This document shows, piece by piece, positions 1-11,885 of a DNA stretch of 64,000 nt. Numbering within the stretch: position 1 is the stretch's first letter; every line of letters begins with the position of its first letter. The position numbers and the translations under genes are program-made. The notes beneath the pieces are model-generated. The model was given only the letters and a program-made list of their open reading frames with translations, did not search any database and was not told where the DNA came from. Origin of the DNA: Inia geoffrensis (lineage: Eukaryota > Chordata > Mammalia > Artiodactyla > Iniidae); the NCBI GenBank assembly GCA_036417435.1, contig CM070911.1, positions 5,270,001 to 5,334,000 of the forward strand. Reading direction: 5' to 3'.

Positions 1-170
1 CTACAGCTCATGCACTGTTCTAAATGTAACTCATTTTATAATTCTAAGAGCCCTATGAGGTAGGTAATAATTTAGCCCCATTTTATAGATGAGGAAAGCG
101 AAATTTAAGAAATTTGTTCCAGGTTTATACAAGTTGTGAATAAATAAGTTTGGATTCCCTATCACAATCT
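1..170 (-). repeat. MIR: MIR SINE remnant
   Basis: The stretch reads 'ccccattttatagatgagga' followed by decayed 'aagtt...' spacing, which is the reverse complement of the MIR 3' core ('tcatctgtaaaatgggg'). It is an ancient tRNA-derived SINE shared by mammals, highly diverged and cut by the window edge. Boundaries are approximate. Confidence 0.6.
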
Positions 171-2760
171 AGCTCTAGAATTTATACATTTAATAACTAC
201 ATTATAGCACTATACTAGCCAAATAGAAAACCCAGCACCACATAGACATGCTTTTTTCCAGTTGCCTGAACTTGTCCACTGGCTTTTGCTTTCCATAATG
301 CCTCTTCATCTCTATTCAACACCTAGACCACCTGGGTCCTAGGCACCACCTTTCCTAGCAGCATCCAATTGTCCCTAAGCCAATGCCACCCAGAAACAGA
401 CCTGCCAGCGTTCGAAGGACCACTCATTCCCTGTCAATGAGTACATCGGTGATGCCCCCAGTGGTAGCAGGTTGGAAACCCCAGCCTTACTTTAGTCCCC
501 TGAGTATAGGTCTTCGATTCTAGCACAGCCCTTGTGCCCAGAGAGGCACTGATGAAGACTGAATACAATGAAGGCTCAGACGAGACAATAAAATGAGACT
601 CCTCGCAGATCTAGCTTTGTGCATTGACCAGAGTATGATCACAATGTACCATCACAAACTTCTAGGAGAGGATTCCCTGGGGATTTATGGAACGCCATGG
701 AAAGGGCTGACATGGGAAGAGCACAGCCTGGGAAGACTTCCTACAAGGGGTGTGTTATTTGGTCAACATTTTAAGACAGAAAAGGAATTAGCCAAAAATG
801 ATGAGGTGGGGTAGATTTGTGTGTATGGGGAAAAGTCACTGCAGGCAGAGAAGGCAAACTTTTCCTAATGCATGAAAGTAGAAGCAAACGTATATAACTG
901 TGTGTAAATGTCTGTGAATGTGTGTGTATCTGTAACATGCGTGTATGTGTGTGTATCCTGGCATCATTGTGACTGTGGCTTAGTGCTTCCTCAGTAAGAG
1001 TTTGTGTCTCCCTGCTTTTATCCCCACACCTCCTTCAGTCTCAAAGGATGCTTCCCAGGCTCTGGTTTTAGAACTTAGCATATGCTTTGTGAATGAGCTT
1101 TTGTTCTCTTCATGCAGACGCCTTGAGCATACCTCTGATCTCTTAGATTAAGAAAGCAGAATAATATGGATTTTTTATATCAGTCATTTAGATGTTGCTT
1201 CACATGTGAACTTTTAATCTAAACTATCCATAAACATTTCCCTTTTTCAGCAGAACATCATGCCAGCCCCATACCCTAGTTGCAAATGTCAAGGTACATC
1301 CCAAAGGTTGTTTGGGATTTCTGATTGTTTTTTTTATCTGATTATCTATATCCATCCCCCCACCATTGGTGTGGTAGGCAGTATAAGATGTATCATCACG
1401 ATTACAAATTGGTAAGTTTTTACAGCAAATAAAATAATTTGGTAGATGCATCCCCACATAGCAGTTTGCAAAATGTATTCCACTGTGTACTTTGTGAGAC
1501 AGATCTTTTATGAACCGGTATAAAATTCACAGGCCTGTGATGCAGAATTGCTACAGTTGATTTGATAAATGGCTGCCATCTTACTTGGGAAAATATTGGG
1601 GTTACTGTGCTCCACTGGTAGCAGACACTTGTCCAGAAAGACACACACTCTGCTCCTCTGGGTCAGGCTTGCAAAACAATTCACAGCAAAATTAATAAAA
1701 CTTAAGAAGGAACTTGAAAGAAAAGTGAGAACCACCACTTTCTAAGAGTGAGATTTGCTAATCCAAAACAGAGGCAAAAACCCTAATTAAATGCCAGATC
1801 AAACTAGCTCATTTTTTTAAAAGGAGAGATTTTCAGGCTTTCAATAATTTGCTTATTCTTAGAAACAAAAGAAAGGGACTGGCAGAATGTGTGAGCCTTC
1901 AGACAAACAGTCCCAAACTTCCATCTTCTATTTAGCAAAGTGAAGTAGGAAAAGGATTTTTATTCAGCTAATAAATAGGTATATTTTCTTAAACTCCTGG
2001 TGACTGCAAGGGAAATAACACACTAAAAGCTTTCTTGTGGCTTCCTCATCTGGAACCCTCTCCCGACCCATCAGATTCTTGTCCAAACACCCCCTGGCAG
2101 CTGTCACCCTCCAGATTTGCAGAGATGAGCTCAGGGTCTGTGCCACCAGTGCAAGTTGGAAGAAAGCTCATTTCCATGGAGAAAGGCAGGAAGATGACAG
2201 GTTTCTTTTGTTGATGTTTTGTGTTTTGTCTTTCCAGGGCAAGACAACTCACTTGGTGGACATAACAGGCAATCTGGCCTCCACATAAACCATCCAGATG
2301 GCTGTTAGTAGCTGAGAGGGGTTGCCACCAGCAAACTCAGTCCAGCTCTTTTATTGCAGGAGATCTCCCCATGGCCTGCAATCCACATGGCCTTGTCTAA
2401 GAAACTCTGTGTTTTGAACATAATGGGAGTTGTAAAATTTCTAACAAACATGTATACCACTGTTCATTTTTTAAACTTATGTGCTATTTGGAGAGATGCT
2501 AAAAGGAAGACAATGAAATAGTGTTCTTTTTTGACCCTCTTTCTAAAGCAAAGTGCTCATGAATCTTGAAGCATGTATGTTAAGCATATTCCTATTAATA
2601 TCTTAATTAATGTAGGTGTTAACTGATGTAGAGCTAATCCCAGCTCTGAATTAACACCATGGTCTGAGTCTGGACCAATTCTCTTCTCTGGATCTTGCTC
2701 ATCTCTAAAAGTAAATTGTCTCAGGTCCCTTCTAACTTTGGCAGAAAATGATTAGTTTAA
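171..2760. other. Unique non-coding DNA
   Basis: No recognisable gene, RNA or well-preserved transposon. Open frames here are under 85 codons, occur on both strands and show no family motif. A degenerate TG-rich tract lies at about 896-957. The 2030-2290 stretch is slightly GC-richer and has overlapping frames on both strands, but no splice-site-framed exon was convincing. Confidence 0.6.
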
Positions 2761-2884
2761 TTAAATTAAGTTTGATTCAGTTCAATTCACCAGATTTTGA
2801 ATGTGTATCTACCTACACAATGTCAGAAACTGACAAGTAAATAGCCCATGTTCTCAGGGAGTCAAAATAATACTTTATTTAATT

Positions 2885-3325
2885 TTATTATTTCATCTTG
2901 TTACTGTAGAGTTCAGAAGTTGGCATCCCCAAGATGTGCCACTTTGGCTTGTGGATTACTTTGAACTAAAGGCAACTGAGATGCCGTGGCCTCGAGAGAA
3001 ACTACTGCTCCTCCCATAACTACCTGGAAGAATTTAAGCTGGGGAAATTTTCCAGAAAAAAGTAGTTATTACCATAATTGTTAAGATAATTTTTTTTCTA
3101 AGTGGCCTCACCTGTAAGGCAGAGCAAACACCTAATTACCTATCGTCTGCTCTGCTTACTGTCCTGTGACTTACCCTCCTGTCTTTGGAAGCCCAGGCCC
3201 TGCCCCATTCCTTAGTTTGGGATGGTGTATGTATCCCATTTTACAATACCTTTCTGTCTCTGAACCTCTCATGTATGTGAGATTCCTGAATATATGAAAT
3301 TAAATTCAATCTTCTCTGTTAATGC
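2885..3325 (+). mobile_element. Ancient ERVL-type solo LTR (LTR16/LTR33-like)
   Basis: The block around 'cttgtggattactttgaact', then 'ggaagaatttaagctgggga', and the 3' part with 'gtgagattcctgaatatatg' followed by a weak AATAAA-like 'aaattaaattc' resembles old mammalian ERVL LTRs. No internal retroviral genes follow it, so it would be a solo LTR. The family is recalled by eye and may be wrong at subfamily level. A diverged L2 tail may lie just upstream (2765-2880). Confidence 0.5.
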
Positions 3326-3866
3326 TTCATATCGATTTGACTATTAGACCAACTGAAAGAACCTTTGAAAGGTAGAGGAAAATTTTCTTCTTTGCCAGTA
3401 GTAATAAACTCAGTTTGCAGAGAGTAGATACTGTTAAAGAAGAGGACTGGAAATAGCATAGATATTCTGAAGCACTAATTAGAGGACTCAATAAACACTT
3501 AGAGAAATAACTAGAACATGATACAGCACAAACGAAACACAAAATTTTATACCAAGTCAAATTCTGCTTGGCCATAGATAAAGGAATAACCAAAGGTTGT
3601 GAAAGGGTCAAAGAAATTTTGTTAGAAAATTTGAGAGTAGGACTTACCTGGACCTTCCCTTACAGGAATAATAGTGGAAAAGTATCTGACATTTAGATGT
3701 AAGGAATGGAAAGAGTGAGAAGAATAATTCCCAAAGCACTGAGGGCTTGAGAGTCCAACCAAGGAAAGCCAAGAACAAACTAAAAATCCAAAGATCCAAA
3801 GATTAAAAGAAAGTAAGAATGGCTCTGCTGTTAATGAGAGGAGCCCACCCAGCTTTTCTAAGTTTT
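3326..3866. other. Unique non-coding DNA between two LTRs
   Basis: A-rich sequence with no recognised repeat. An antisense 94-codon frame (3327-3611) has no family motif and is composed of hydrophobic and serine-rich residues from T-rich DNA, so it is not called as a gene. Confidence 0.5.
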
Positions 3867-3867
3867 A

Positions 3868-4250
3868 CAGCCTCTGATGGCCCATATATATCACCTCAAA
3901 ATTCATAAGTTGAAGCCTCAACCTCTAGTACCTCAGAATTTGAGTGTATTTGGAGATGGCCTTTAAAGAGGTGATTAAGGTCAAACGAGGCCATTAGGGT
4001 GAGCCCTAATCCAGTATGACTGGTGTGCTTTTAAGAGGAGATTAGGACACAGACACACACAGAGGAGTGACCATGTGAGGACAGAGAGAAGGTGGCCGTC
4101 TACAAGCCCAGGACAGAGGCCTCAGGAAAACCAACCCTGCCAATACTTGATCTCAGATTTCCAGCCTCCAGAACTGTGGGGAAATGCATTTCTGACATTC
4201 AAGCCCCCAAATGCTGTTATGGAAGCTCTTGCAAACTAATATGCTAACCA
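3868..4250 (+). mobile_element. MLT1: MLT1 solo LTR (ERVL-MaLR)
   Basis: Diagnostic MaLR LTR sequence in order: 'aattcataagttgaagcc', 'ggtgattaaggtcaaacgag', 'ggtgagccctaatccagtat', 'aggacacagacacacacaga', 'ccatgtgaggacagagag', 'ccagcctccagaactgtg' and the terminal 'gcaaactaata'. No gag/pol flanks it, so it is a solo LTR from an ancient mammalian retrotransposon, inactive. Confidence 0.85.
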
Positions 4251-6415
4251 AGGGTCAAAAAGCTGACATGGCCAAGTGTTGGCCCTTGAAGCAGTGCCAG
4301 AGTCACCAATGTAGGCAAAACTCTGGAGTCTTGGAAAGACACATTGGAGCAGAAACAGGACCAGGATGGATGAGGAGAACCTGGGTGCTTGTTTTTATTG
4401 TCAGAAGTTCATGTATACAGTTATAATTGTCAATTATTCCTCAATAAAGCTGGGAAAAAAAGAAGTATGGGTGGGTGCTGCAGTTCACTTAAATTAAGTT
4501 CTCACCCGTGGCCTGTGGCTGACTATTTGAGACCTGGAGAATTTTATAAGCCCCTGACATCCAGGTCACACCCCAGACCAAGGAAATCAGAGCCTCTGGG
4601 CAATGAGACCCAGGCATCAGTAACAAGCTAGTTCTTCATAGGATTCAAATGTGTGGCCAAGCTGGAGGACAACTGGATTAATGAGGTTTAAGCCTGGTAC
4701 CTAGTATCTCAGAATGGCTTATTTTTCAGTTTATCTTTCTGCTATTACTCTTATCATCTGAAGTGTGTATACCACATAATGGCCACATTACTTGCTCTGA
4801 AATTTATATAATATGCATAATAAGTTCATCGCTTGAGTTGTAGAGATAGTTAAAGCTTTTTGTGTTTTCAGTGTAAGATGAAAGGAGAACATGTGTGGAT
4901 CAAAGCAGAAATAAAATGACAATACAAAATAAATAATTCAGGCGGCATGACATTTTGTTAAGAGTCTAAATTTCTGACAGCAACACAAAATTATTTTTTG
5001 GTGATGAATTTCACCATTTTTCCTACCAAACTCTTTAAGCCAGTAGTGGCTTTAAGCTAAGTCTACAAGAAAGTGATTTGTTTCCTTTTCAGGCTGTGTC
5101 AAAATAACTTCAAGTAAAAAAGATGTAAAAGCTGAAAACTTAATTAAAATCATGGCACAGTTGCAGATTTTACATGTGGACAGATTTTAACGCATCCATC
5201 CACATTTTTTTTCTGATACAATTGATTCCAAGGATGGCCATAAACAAAGACTAATCTGATGTTAGACATCTCTTTATAGCACTATGCAGTTTTTATCAGA
5301 AAAGTTTCAAAAGGGGGAGCTAGTTAGCTAATTGACTACAGATTGTCAGTGAAATTTTGCAGGAAGGAGACACTTTCAGAGTTTAAGGAAAACCCTAAGA
5401 AAGCAGGGTTCCTAAGTCTCATTTCTATCCCTGCCTTCGCTGTAAAGCAGGCTGATTGGTGAAGCTCTCATGCAAGCTCAGCATGGTAGCTGACAAGCGA
5501 AAAGCAAATAGGATTTTTAACCATGCATCTCACAGAAATGGAACTATGAAAACCGAAAGAACTGCCCTTTCACTCCAAGTCACATGATTCAGGGCAGCTG
5601 AGGTTATAGGCACCCAAGCGAGGCCTGTGATTGTAGCCTTTGGACCTGTCTGAACAAAGCCATCAGTAATGTGACAATATCAACTGCAAAGCCAGACTTC
5701 TAACACCTCCCATATCTGCTAATGTGTGGTAATTCGTGAAATGGGTTCACAAGCTTGCAACTGCTAGACTCCTTTGTGCTGAGGGGAGTGTGGAAAAGTT
5801 ATTTTATTACTTTTTCTCTTCTTTTTTCCATTCTCTTTCCTCTCCCAACCCATTCCTTAAACCACCTTACAGACTCACTTCATCCCTCTCCTGTCTACAT
5901 TTTTTTTTTTTTTTTTTGGAAACAAGATCTGACATAGTTGCTTTTGTGGTTTTTCTTTTCATTTTGCCATTCTCTCACTCGTTTAGAAAATAAATTTCCA
6001 CCCACGCTGACACCTGTGTAAGGGGCCCCGCCCTGAAGCTCAGCAGGAGGCCAGAGCCAGCCTCTGAGCAAACATTCCTGAGAAGAAAGAACAGCACAAG
6101 TGCATGAGTGTGTGTGTGTGCCAGTGTGTGGGAGAGAGTGTGAGATATGAGTAGGGTATACTAATAACTTGTGTATCTAGAACAAGATAGATACCCCAAA
6201 TACATCCAACATGTATCAAATATTTCATAGGAACCACACTGTGAATTGTGGGAGATGTGCTTGCATTTATGTGTATGAATACATGAACTCTTTATAGAGC
6301 ACTGTATACACCTCACTTCCCATGGACTCCCTTCTGCCAGGCTGGTCTCCCAACTAAGATGGTAAGATGGGGCATGACAGTTTATGTTTGTATCTTGGCT
6401 TGGCAGAGTTAAAAG
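4251..6415. other. Repeat-poor non-coding stretch
   Basis: No transposon was recognised across about 2.1 kb. The 4.7-5.6 kb part is AT-rich and includes TAATTA-like homeodomain cores and 'catggcacagttgcag'. A 20-T run sits near 5900 and a short TG tract near 6110. Candidate for conserved non-coding sequence, but conservation cannot be judged from one genome. Confidence 0.5.
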
Positions 6416-6419
6416 CTAA

Positions 6420-6610
6420 GATGTAGAGTGTGAATGAGTCAGGTTTGAAGCCAGGCTGCACCACTTCATAGACATGGTGCCCCTGGGCACACTCCTTAAT
6501 CTCTCCATGACTCAGTTTCCTTATCTCTGAAACAAGGAGAAAATCTGCCTCTTGGAGCTGTCTGTGTGGGTTGAGGAACTATGTGCAAATGGTAGCCGTT
6601 CCTATGTGCA
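6420..6610 (+). repeat. MIR: MIR SINE
   Basis: Contains 'ccaggctgcaccacttcata', 'ctcagtttccttatctctga' and 'tgggttgagga', in the MIR consensus order (cysteine-anticodon-like head, core, L2-like tail). Ancient and diverged. Confidence 0.75.
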
Positions 6611-7099
6611 TGTAAGTGTGCCCTATGTAATAAAACATACTCTTTGTAAAGGACTTCCAAGGGCCCATCATCTTGGATTCCTAAGCCACCTGGGCTGTCC
6701 CTTGCAATTCCTCGAGTCCTTTTCTAACATTGTTACACTACGGAGGTAGGTTAATGCAGGTGGATTGCACTGGGCTGGGGAGAACACAAGGTCGTGACCA
6801 CTGTACAGCTCTGACTCTTGGGCTCCCACTTGAGATTCACTGCAAAATATTGAGCACATTTTATAAGTCAGAAGCTAGAGAATAGTGTGCTTGTGGTCAA
6901 GAAATGAGAAGAAAGGTAGAAAAGGTAAACAGAGCGCCAAATTCAAGAGCAAACATGGTGGTTTGGGGGGCAGAGCAGGATGCAAGGGTATGGACCCTGT
7001 TAACTGATGCCAAGTGCACCTGGCACAGTTGTTGTCTTCATGTGTTTAGACTCGGACCAGATTCACCACAGCTCTAGACACAGATTTTAAGGCAAAAGA
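6611..7099. other. Unique non-coding DNA
   Basis: No recognised repeat or gene. Small frames on both strands only. Confidence 0.4.
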
Positions 7100-7255
7100 G
7101 ACAAGATAAAGCACTTACTGAGCCCGAGTCTTTATCTATAAAATGGCAAATAACCACATCATGTTTTCTGAGGGAGGTGGTAAAAGTTAAATTAAGTTGA
7201 GGAGATAAACTACCACAACGCATGACACAACATGATGCTCAGTAATTGTTAGTTT
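7100..7255 (+). repeat. MIR: MIR SINE 3' half
   Basis: 'gtctttatctataaaatggc' followed by 'gaggtggtaaaagttaaatta' spacing and 'gatgctcagtaattgtta' matches the MIR core and tail in sense orientation. Confidence 0.65.
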
Positions 7256-7442
7256 CCTTCTTACCCTCCATTCTTCTTCTTACCTGTTTCCTCTCTCTTT
7301 CCCTCCCCCCTATCTTCTCATAGCTCTGGACCATCCTAAGCCAAACACCTGGATAAATTATCCTAATTGTGTTTCCTGTGCTGGTTCTGAGCATGATGCC
7401 TGTCACAAGGGAAGTGGCTGGGTCATTTAAGCTCATGCAGAA

Positions 7443-7448
7443 TGTATG

Positions 7449-7482
<34 letters not shown>
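7443..7482 (+). repeat. (TG)n microsatellite
   Basis: About 40 bp of near-perfect TG dinucleotide with one TGCG interruption near the start. Read antisense it produces a His-Thr run in a spurious frame (7239-7511). Likely polymorphic. Confidence 0.95.
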
Positions 7483-7483
<1 letters not shown>

Positions 7484-7544
7484 TGGGGAGGGTATTCATG
7501 GACTTTATCATGAACCACCCAGGTTGCCCTTCGGTGAAGCACTA

Positions 7545-7932
7545 GCTGCCCCTGGGGCTGGCGATGTTGGTGGACAGCCCTTCATAGGTCTCCTTGGCTA
7601 CTGATAGCTGGCCCAAGATCATGTCTACTCTGGGGAGATCTGCATGCATGACTGGTCCACAGGCATTGGGGATGAGGGCAAGTAATAAAACTCTAGCCAT
7701 CTCAGCCCAACTCAGAGACTCTTCTGAAGGGCCGTGGTAGCTTGCAAGCTTCCCATAAGGGAAGCTGAGGCTGTCCTAAGCATCCAATGAATCTGGATCC
7801 TCCTTCTTCCTTCTTCTGCTTCCTTCCTCTCTCTTCCACAGGTGTTGACCCCAAGACATTCCTCAATAAAATTCCTTCATACTAAACTGTCATCTTAGAG
7901 TCAGCTTCCCCAGAACCCAACCTGCAACAGGA
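7545..7932 (+). mobile_element. Possible ancient LTR 3' end
   Basis: The 3' part 'attcctcaataaaattcctt' carries an AATAAA poly(A) signal. It is followed by 'gtcatcttagagtcagcttc' and 'ccagaacccaacctgcaaca', a run typical of mammalian LTR R-U5 ends. The 5' boundary is not visible. Family unresolved and the call is tentative. Confidence 0.35.
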
Positions 7933-8415
7933 CATCATGGGGACTCAGCCCCTCTGCACCTACTGATTCTTAAACCGTGTGTTGATATAATGAGGGACAT
8001 ATATGCAGGGAGTAAGAGTCCCATTGGAGAATTCTGAATGCATTCTGTGGAGACTGACAGCTACACAAAGAATTCTTCCTGCAGAAGTCCCGGTGCATCA
8101 TGAGGCTAAGAGAGGACTTTGAAACTGTCCTGTGGGGTGGCTGTCACTTACAGGTGTCTAGTAGGACTCATTGCTGTCAGTGATGAGTGGCCCAAAATGC
8201 GTAGATAATGGAGATGAGGACTCTGGGGCCTCCATGCCCTTTTCAGCTTTATCTGGAGGACAAGGATTGGGAGGCTTCAGGCTACTTGCTTTTCAGATGA
8301 TTAACCCTTTGTTTTGACAGGCTTTTCTCAAGGACAGAACAAAGACAAACACAATGAGGGTGAGGTTGAGAATCCAAAATGGCTCTTTATAAATAGAAGT
8401 AGGTCAAGGCCATTT
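7933..8415. other. Unique non-coding DNA
   Basis: No repeat or gene recognised between the putative LTR end and the L1 insertion. Confidence 0.4.
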
Positions 8416-8489
8416 TGTAAACATTTTTATTGAAATGTAGTTAATTTATAATGTTGTATTAGTTTCAGATGTACAACAAAGTGAGTCAG

Positions 8490-8537
<48 letters not shown>

Positions 8538-8885
8538 TCTTTTTCAGATTTTCTCCATTATAGGTTATTACAAAATACTGAATGTATCAATAGTTCCCTG
8601 TTGGGAACTACGCAGTAGGTCCTTGTGGTTTATGTTACATATAGTAGTGTGTATATACTAATAGCAAGCTCCTAATTTATCTCCTCCCCCACCACTACTC
8701 CTCACTCTCCCTTCTGGTAACCATAAGTTTGTTTTCATATCCATGAATCTAGTTTGAATAAAGATTGTTTTACTTTGTTCTTTCCAATCTTTATGACTTT
8801 CCTTTTTTTTTTTTTTTCTTGCGTTATGACACTGGCTAGTACCTTCTGAACAATGCTGAATAGAGGCAAAAGATGGACTTTAAAA
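8416..8885 (-). mobile_element. L1: L1 LINE 3' end, artiodactyl/cetacean type, truncated
   Basis: The plus strand shows the reversed L1 3' UTR: 'tttttattgaaatgtagtta', 'tgtattagtttcagatgtac', 'caatagttccctgttgggaa', 'cagtaggtccttgtggttta'. From about 8762 it continues with reversed ORF2-like sequence ('ctggctagtaccttctgaac'). The 3' UTR and ORF2 parts are not contiguous in a full L1, so there is an internal deletion or two copies. A (TA)n block is embedded at 8491-8531. Confidence 0.8.
8491..8531 (+). repeat. (TA)n microsatellite within L1
   Basis: About 41 bp of TA dinucleotide, expanded from the 'gttatata' motif of the L1 3' UTR. Confidence 0.95.
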
Positions 8886-9094
8886 ATGAGTTGATTAATC
8901 ACCAGGGAGGTGCCTCTGAGGAAACTGGAGAAGCACTCCATCTACTACCACCCTACTGTTAAAATGGGGTCCCAGAAGAAGTGGGCTCTAAGCTTAAAAC
9001 TGAGTTATACAACTTTATTCTTTGTCTGGGAGACACATGGAGGCTTTAGGAGTACAATGATTCTTCATCTTTCTGAACCCAGCCTAATTTGAAC

Positions 9095-9290
9095 AATAAA
9101 GATAAAGGTAGTGTTTATCATGCTCTCTCCATGTGCCAGGCAGTGTGATAGGTGAGGCAGCCCTGATCACAATCTAAGTAAGAAGTGGATGATGGTATTC
9201 CCATTTTACGGATGAGAAGACTGAGGCTTAGAGAGACTGTGTGACTCGTCCGAAGGCCCATAGTGAGGAAACAGCAGCATTGTGACATCC
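9095..9290 (-). repeat. MIR: MIR SINE, antisense
   Basis: 'catgtgccaggcagtgtgat', 'ttcccattttacggatgaga' and 'agactgaggcttagagagac' form the reversed MIR core. Confidence 0.75.
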
Positions 9291-9329
9291 CATCCATCTA
9301 TCTGGTCCTCACTATCTTAACCCCCCTGA

Positions 9330-9455
9330 TACAGCAGCTCTCAATAATAACAGCACCTACTACACAGGGTGCTGGTGAGGATTGGAGATAACACATGTGA
9401 GGCATCCAACAGTGCTTGGCACATAGAAAGTGCACAGAAAAGGGTAGCTATTGGC
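9330..9455 (+). repeat. MIR: MIR SINE 3' part
   Basis: 'aataataacagcacctacta' to 'cagtgcttggcacatagaaa' is the sense MIR tail. It faces the antisense MIR just upstream. Confidence 0.75.
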
Positions 9456-9972
9456 TGAACCTTTTGTCTTTGTGGAAACTCCATTAGAGGACACTGTTTA
9501 GCCTATTTGGTCTGGTTTGGAGTACGATTTTGAAAAATGGGTGGTACCCTAAATCTAGTAAACTGTAGCTCATCTTGGGTCCCCAGAGTGGAATTGTGTA
9601 AAGGCTAACTTACTGCAGAACCACGGGCAGCTCCCATTAACATGAACAAGAGTGGCTCATATGTGAGTGTGCTGTGCGACCCTCCAGAGGGAAGAGGAGT
9701 CTAGCTGTTCCAGACACTAAGTCCTCACAGCTGAGCCCTCGCTGGTCACAAACCAGGAGGACGAGAAGATGCTGCTGAATTATGGAAATACGCATTATAA
9801 CACTCCACGGCCCTGCCAGGGGTACACACCCAAGACGTATAAATATATCCAGATATCCTCCTCTAGTATCTATCCAATGAACTGAAGTGAAATTAAGAAA
9901 GGAATGGTCATCACAGGTTACATTTACTCCAAAATATACACTTTAAAAGCTAATATACACTTTAAAAGCTAA
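9456..9972. other. Unique DNA with a short tandem duplication
   Basis: No repeat family recognised. A 20-bp unit containing 'tatacactttaaaagctaa' is duplicated head-to-tail at about 9936-9972. Confidence 0.5.
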
Positions 9973-9981
9973 AAAGCCTTT

Positions 9982-10042
9982 GCTAATTTTCTCCCATTAA
10001 CACTGTTAATGAACTATACTCCAATAAAAAAAAAAAAAAATT
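9982..10042 (+). mobile_element. L1: Minute L1 3' tail insertion with TSD
   Basis: 'gaactatactccaataaa' followed by an A15 run is the very 3' end and poly(A) tail of an L1. The 9-bp repeat 'aaagccttt' flanks it at 9973-9981 and 10043-10051, giving an insertion of only about 60 bp. It is an extreme 5'-truncation. Confidence 0.6.
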
Positions 10043-10559
10043 AAAGCCTTTATTTAGGTATATTGTTTACTATTTAAGCACTGATTAATTTACAATTTTC
10101 TTTTGTCTTTGACTCATAAGTGCTCTACAGAAAGCACGCTCTTAGAAAATGCAACATTAACTAAATAGGGTTGGTGTAAACATAATGAACCCACTGAAAA
10201 TGGGTTTTACTATTTGTTCAGTGAATGGTCTTCAGTATCTCTAAGTTAGATGGAACAATGTCCATGACTTTGGGGAGCCTTTAAGGAAATCAAAGCCAGA
10301 AATGAGTGTATTATTTTTGCTTAGATCCAAACATTTGTCACTGCTTTCCTGTCTTCCCTTGTTATCATTAAATTCAACCTGATCTTTAGAAATTGTTGCC
10401 TCTAAAAGACAAGGAAGACAGATGATTTCCATATGTCGTGCTTGTACTGGATGCATCCCATGAAGCATTTCACTGGGGAAACAAACCCGGGCCCTTGTCC
10501 CCAGTAACTCTCAGGGCAGGGGGCTTGGAGTAGAAAGAGAAGCAGCAAAGATGCCCTAT

Positions 10560-10700
10560 AGGTGGTACCTGTGTGAGAATGTGTAACATGGCTGTTATTT
10601 AATTCCCACTTTATGGATGAGCAAGTTGATGTTTGCAGAAGATGAGGAACTTCCCTGTGTCCCACAGTTAGCAACTGTCGGAGAGAGAACCTCAGATTGC
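10560..10700 (-). repeat. MIR: MIR SINE, antisense
   Basis: 'ttcccactttatggatgagc' and 'cccacagttagcaactgtcg' fit a decayed reversed MIR. Confidence 0.6.
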
Positions 10701-11309
10701 TTAACAAGCTCACATTTGCCCTACCCCACCCCAGAGCTCTCATCATATGGGGATAAACAGCAGAGATGCCTAGTTGCCTTGATTGTGGGAGCAACACCAT
10801 TCCTGGGTCCTGCATGAGTGCAATTTTAGTGAGAAATTTTAATATTCTGTTGTTGTTTGTTTTTAAACCATCAGTGTCATTGTACCATCAGCCTCTCTTA
10901 CGTCAGGAAGGCTTTTTCACTTTGGATTTCAATTCCCAGCATTTTAATTTTCCACCAAGACATCATTCCAGGGATTGAGATTTCCTGATTATTCTGCACA
11001 CAGGGGGAACATTTCCCAGTAGAAAACAGTGAAGTTACATTGCTCCTCTTGAAGTATACATTCAATACAAACCGTGCTGACTGCTACCTAAGACGTGTTT
11101 TGAGACATTCTCAATACACTGGGAAAATGCACAAGTGACTGCCATCTGCCCACTCACACTGGCCATGGATTTCCTTCCCTGTGAGCAGGTCTGGACCAAA
11201 GAGAAATAATAAAAGCTGGGGTTATGCTACAGAAGGCCAGAGCTGAGAAATGGGGCTTTGGAGGCACTGCCTGGCTGGACACAGGGACACCTCTGCCACG
11301 GACTAGCCC
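10701..11309. other. Unique non-coding DNA
   Basis: No recognised repeat or gene. An antisense 137-codon frame reaching in from 10402-10815 overlaps MIR sequence and has no family motif. Confidence 0.45.
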
Positions 11310-11470
11310 CTCCATTTGAGTCCATTACTTACTATATTTACTCTGGGACGCTAACCTGTAGTAGTGATAACAGTCCATGCCTTAAAAGTTTGTGATGAGG
11401 ATTGAATGAGATGCAGTGACAAGTACTGGTACCTTTCTATGATGTTAGCTGTTATTGTTGTTGCTAGGAA
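11310..11470 (+). repeat. MIR: MIR SINE 3' half
   Basis: 'tgtgatgaggattgaatgag' and 'gttagctgttattgttgttg' match the sense MIR tail. The 5' half is poorly preserved. Confidence 0.6.
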
Positions 11471-11719
11471 ACAAGAGCCTATCATCACTCAGCATTGAGT
11501 AAATCAAGACTAAGCAGGGATCATTTAAAAAGAACAAACGTATTATTTCAACTTGATTCTTCTTGCCACGTGACTAACTGGACCATGATTTCACTGTTAA
11601 GGAAGGGCAGAGTGTTATTTCAGAAAAGAACTAAATGTTATTCATCTGTTTTACCAAAGTTTCCCACCTGGAAAGAATGTGGTGTAGGCAAGTGGGGTGG
11701 CCTGTGGAGGGGAACAGGT

Positions 11720-11885
11720 CTAACTTGATTGACAGCTCTGTTGCTCAGCAGCTGTGCAGCTTATGTAAGTCACTTGGTCTCCCTGCAGTTGAGTGTACTG
11801 TGTACAGAATCTGTAACAACAACACCTTACAAGATTACTGTTGTGACTAAGTAGGATAAAAGTTGTGAAGTTATTTAGTAAAGTG
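11720..11885 (+). repeat. MIR: MIR SINE
   Basis: 'gctctgttgctcagcagctg', 'agtcacttggtctccctgca' and a decayed tail match sense MIR order. Confidence 0.6.
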
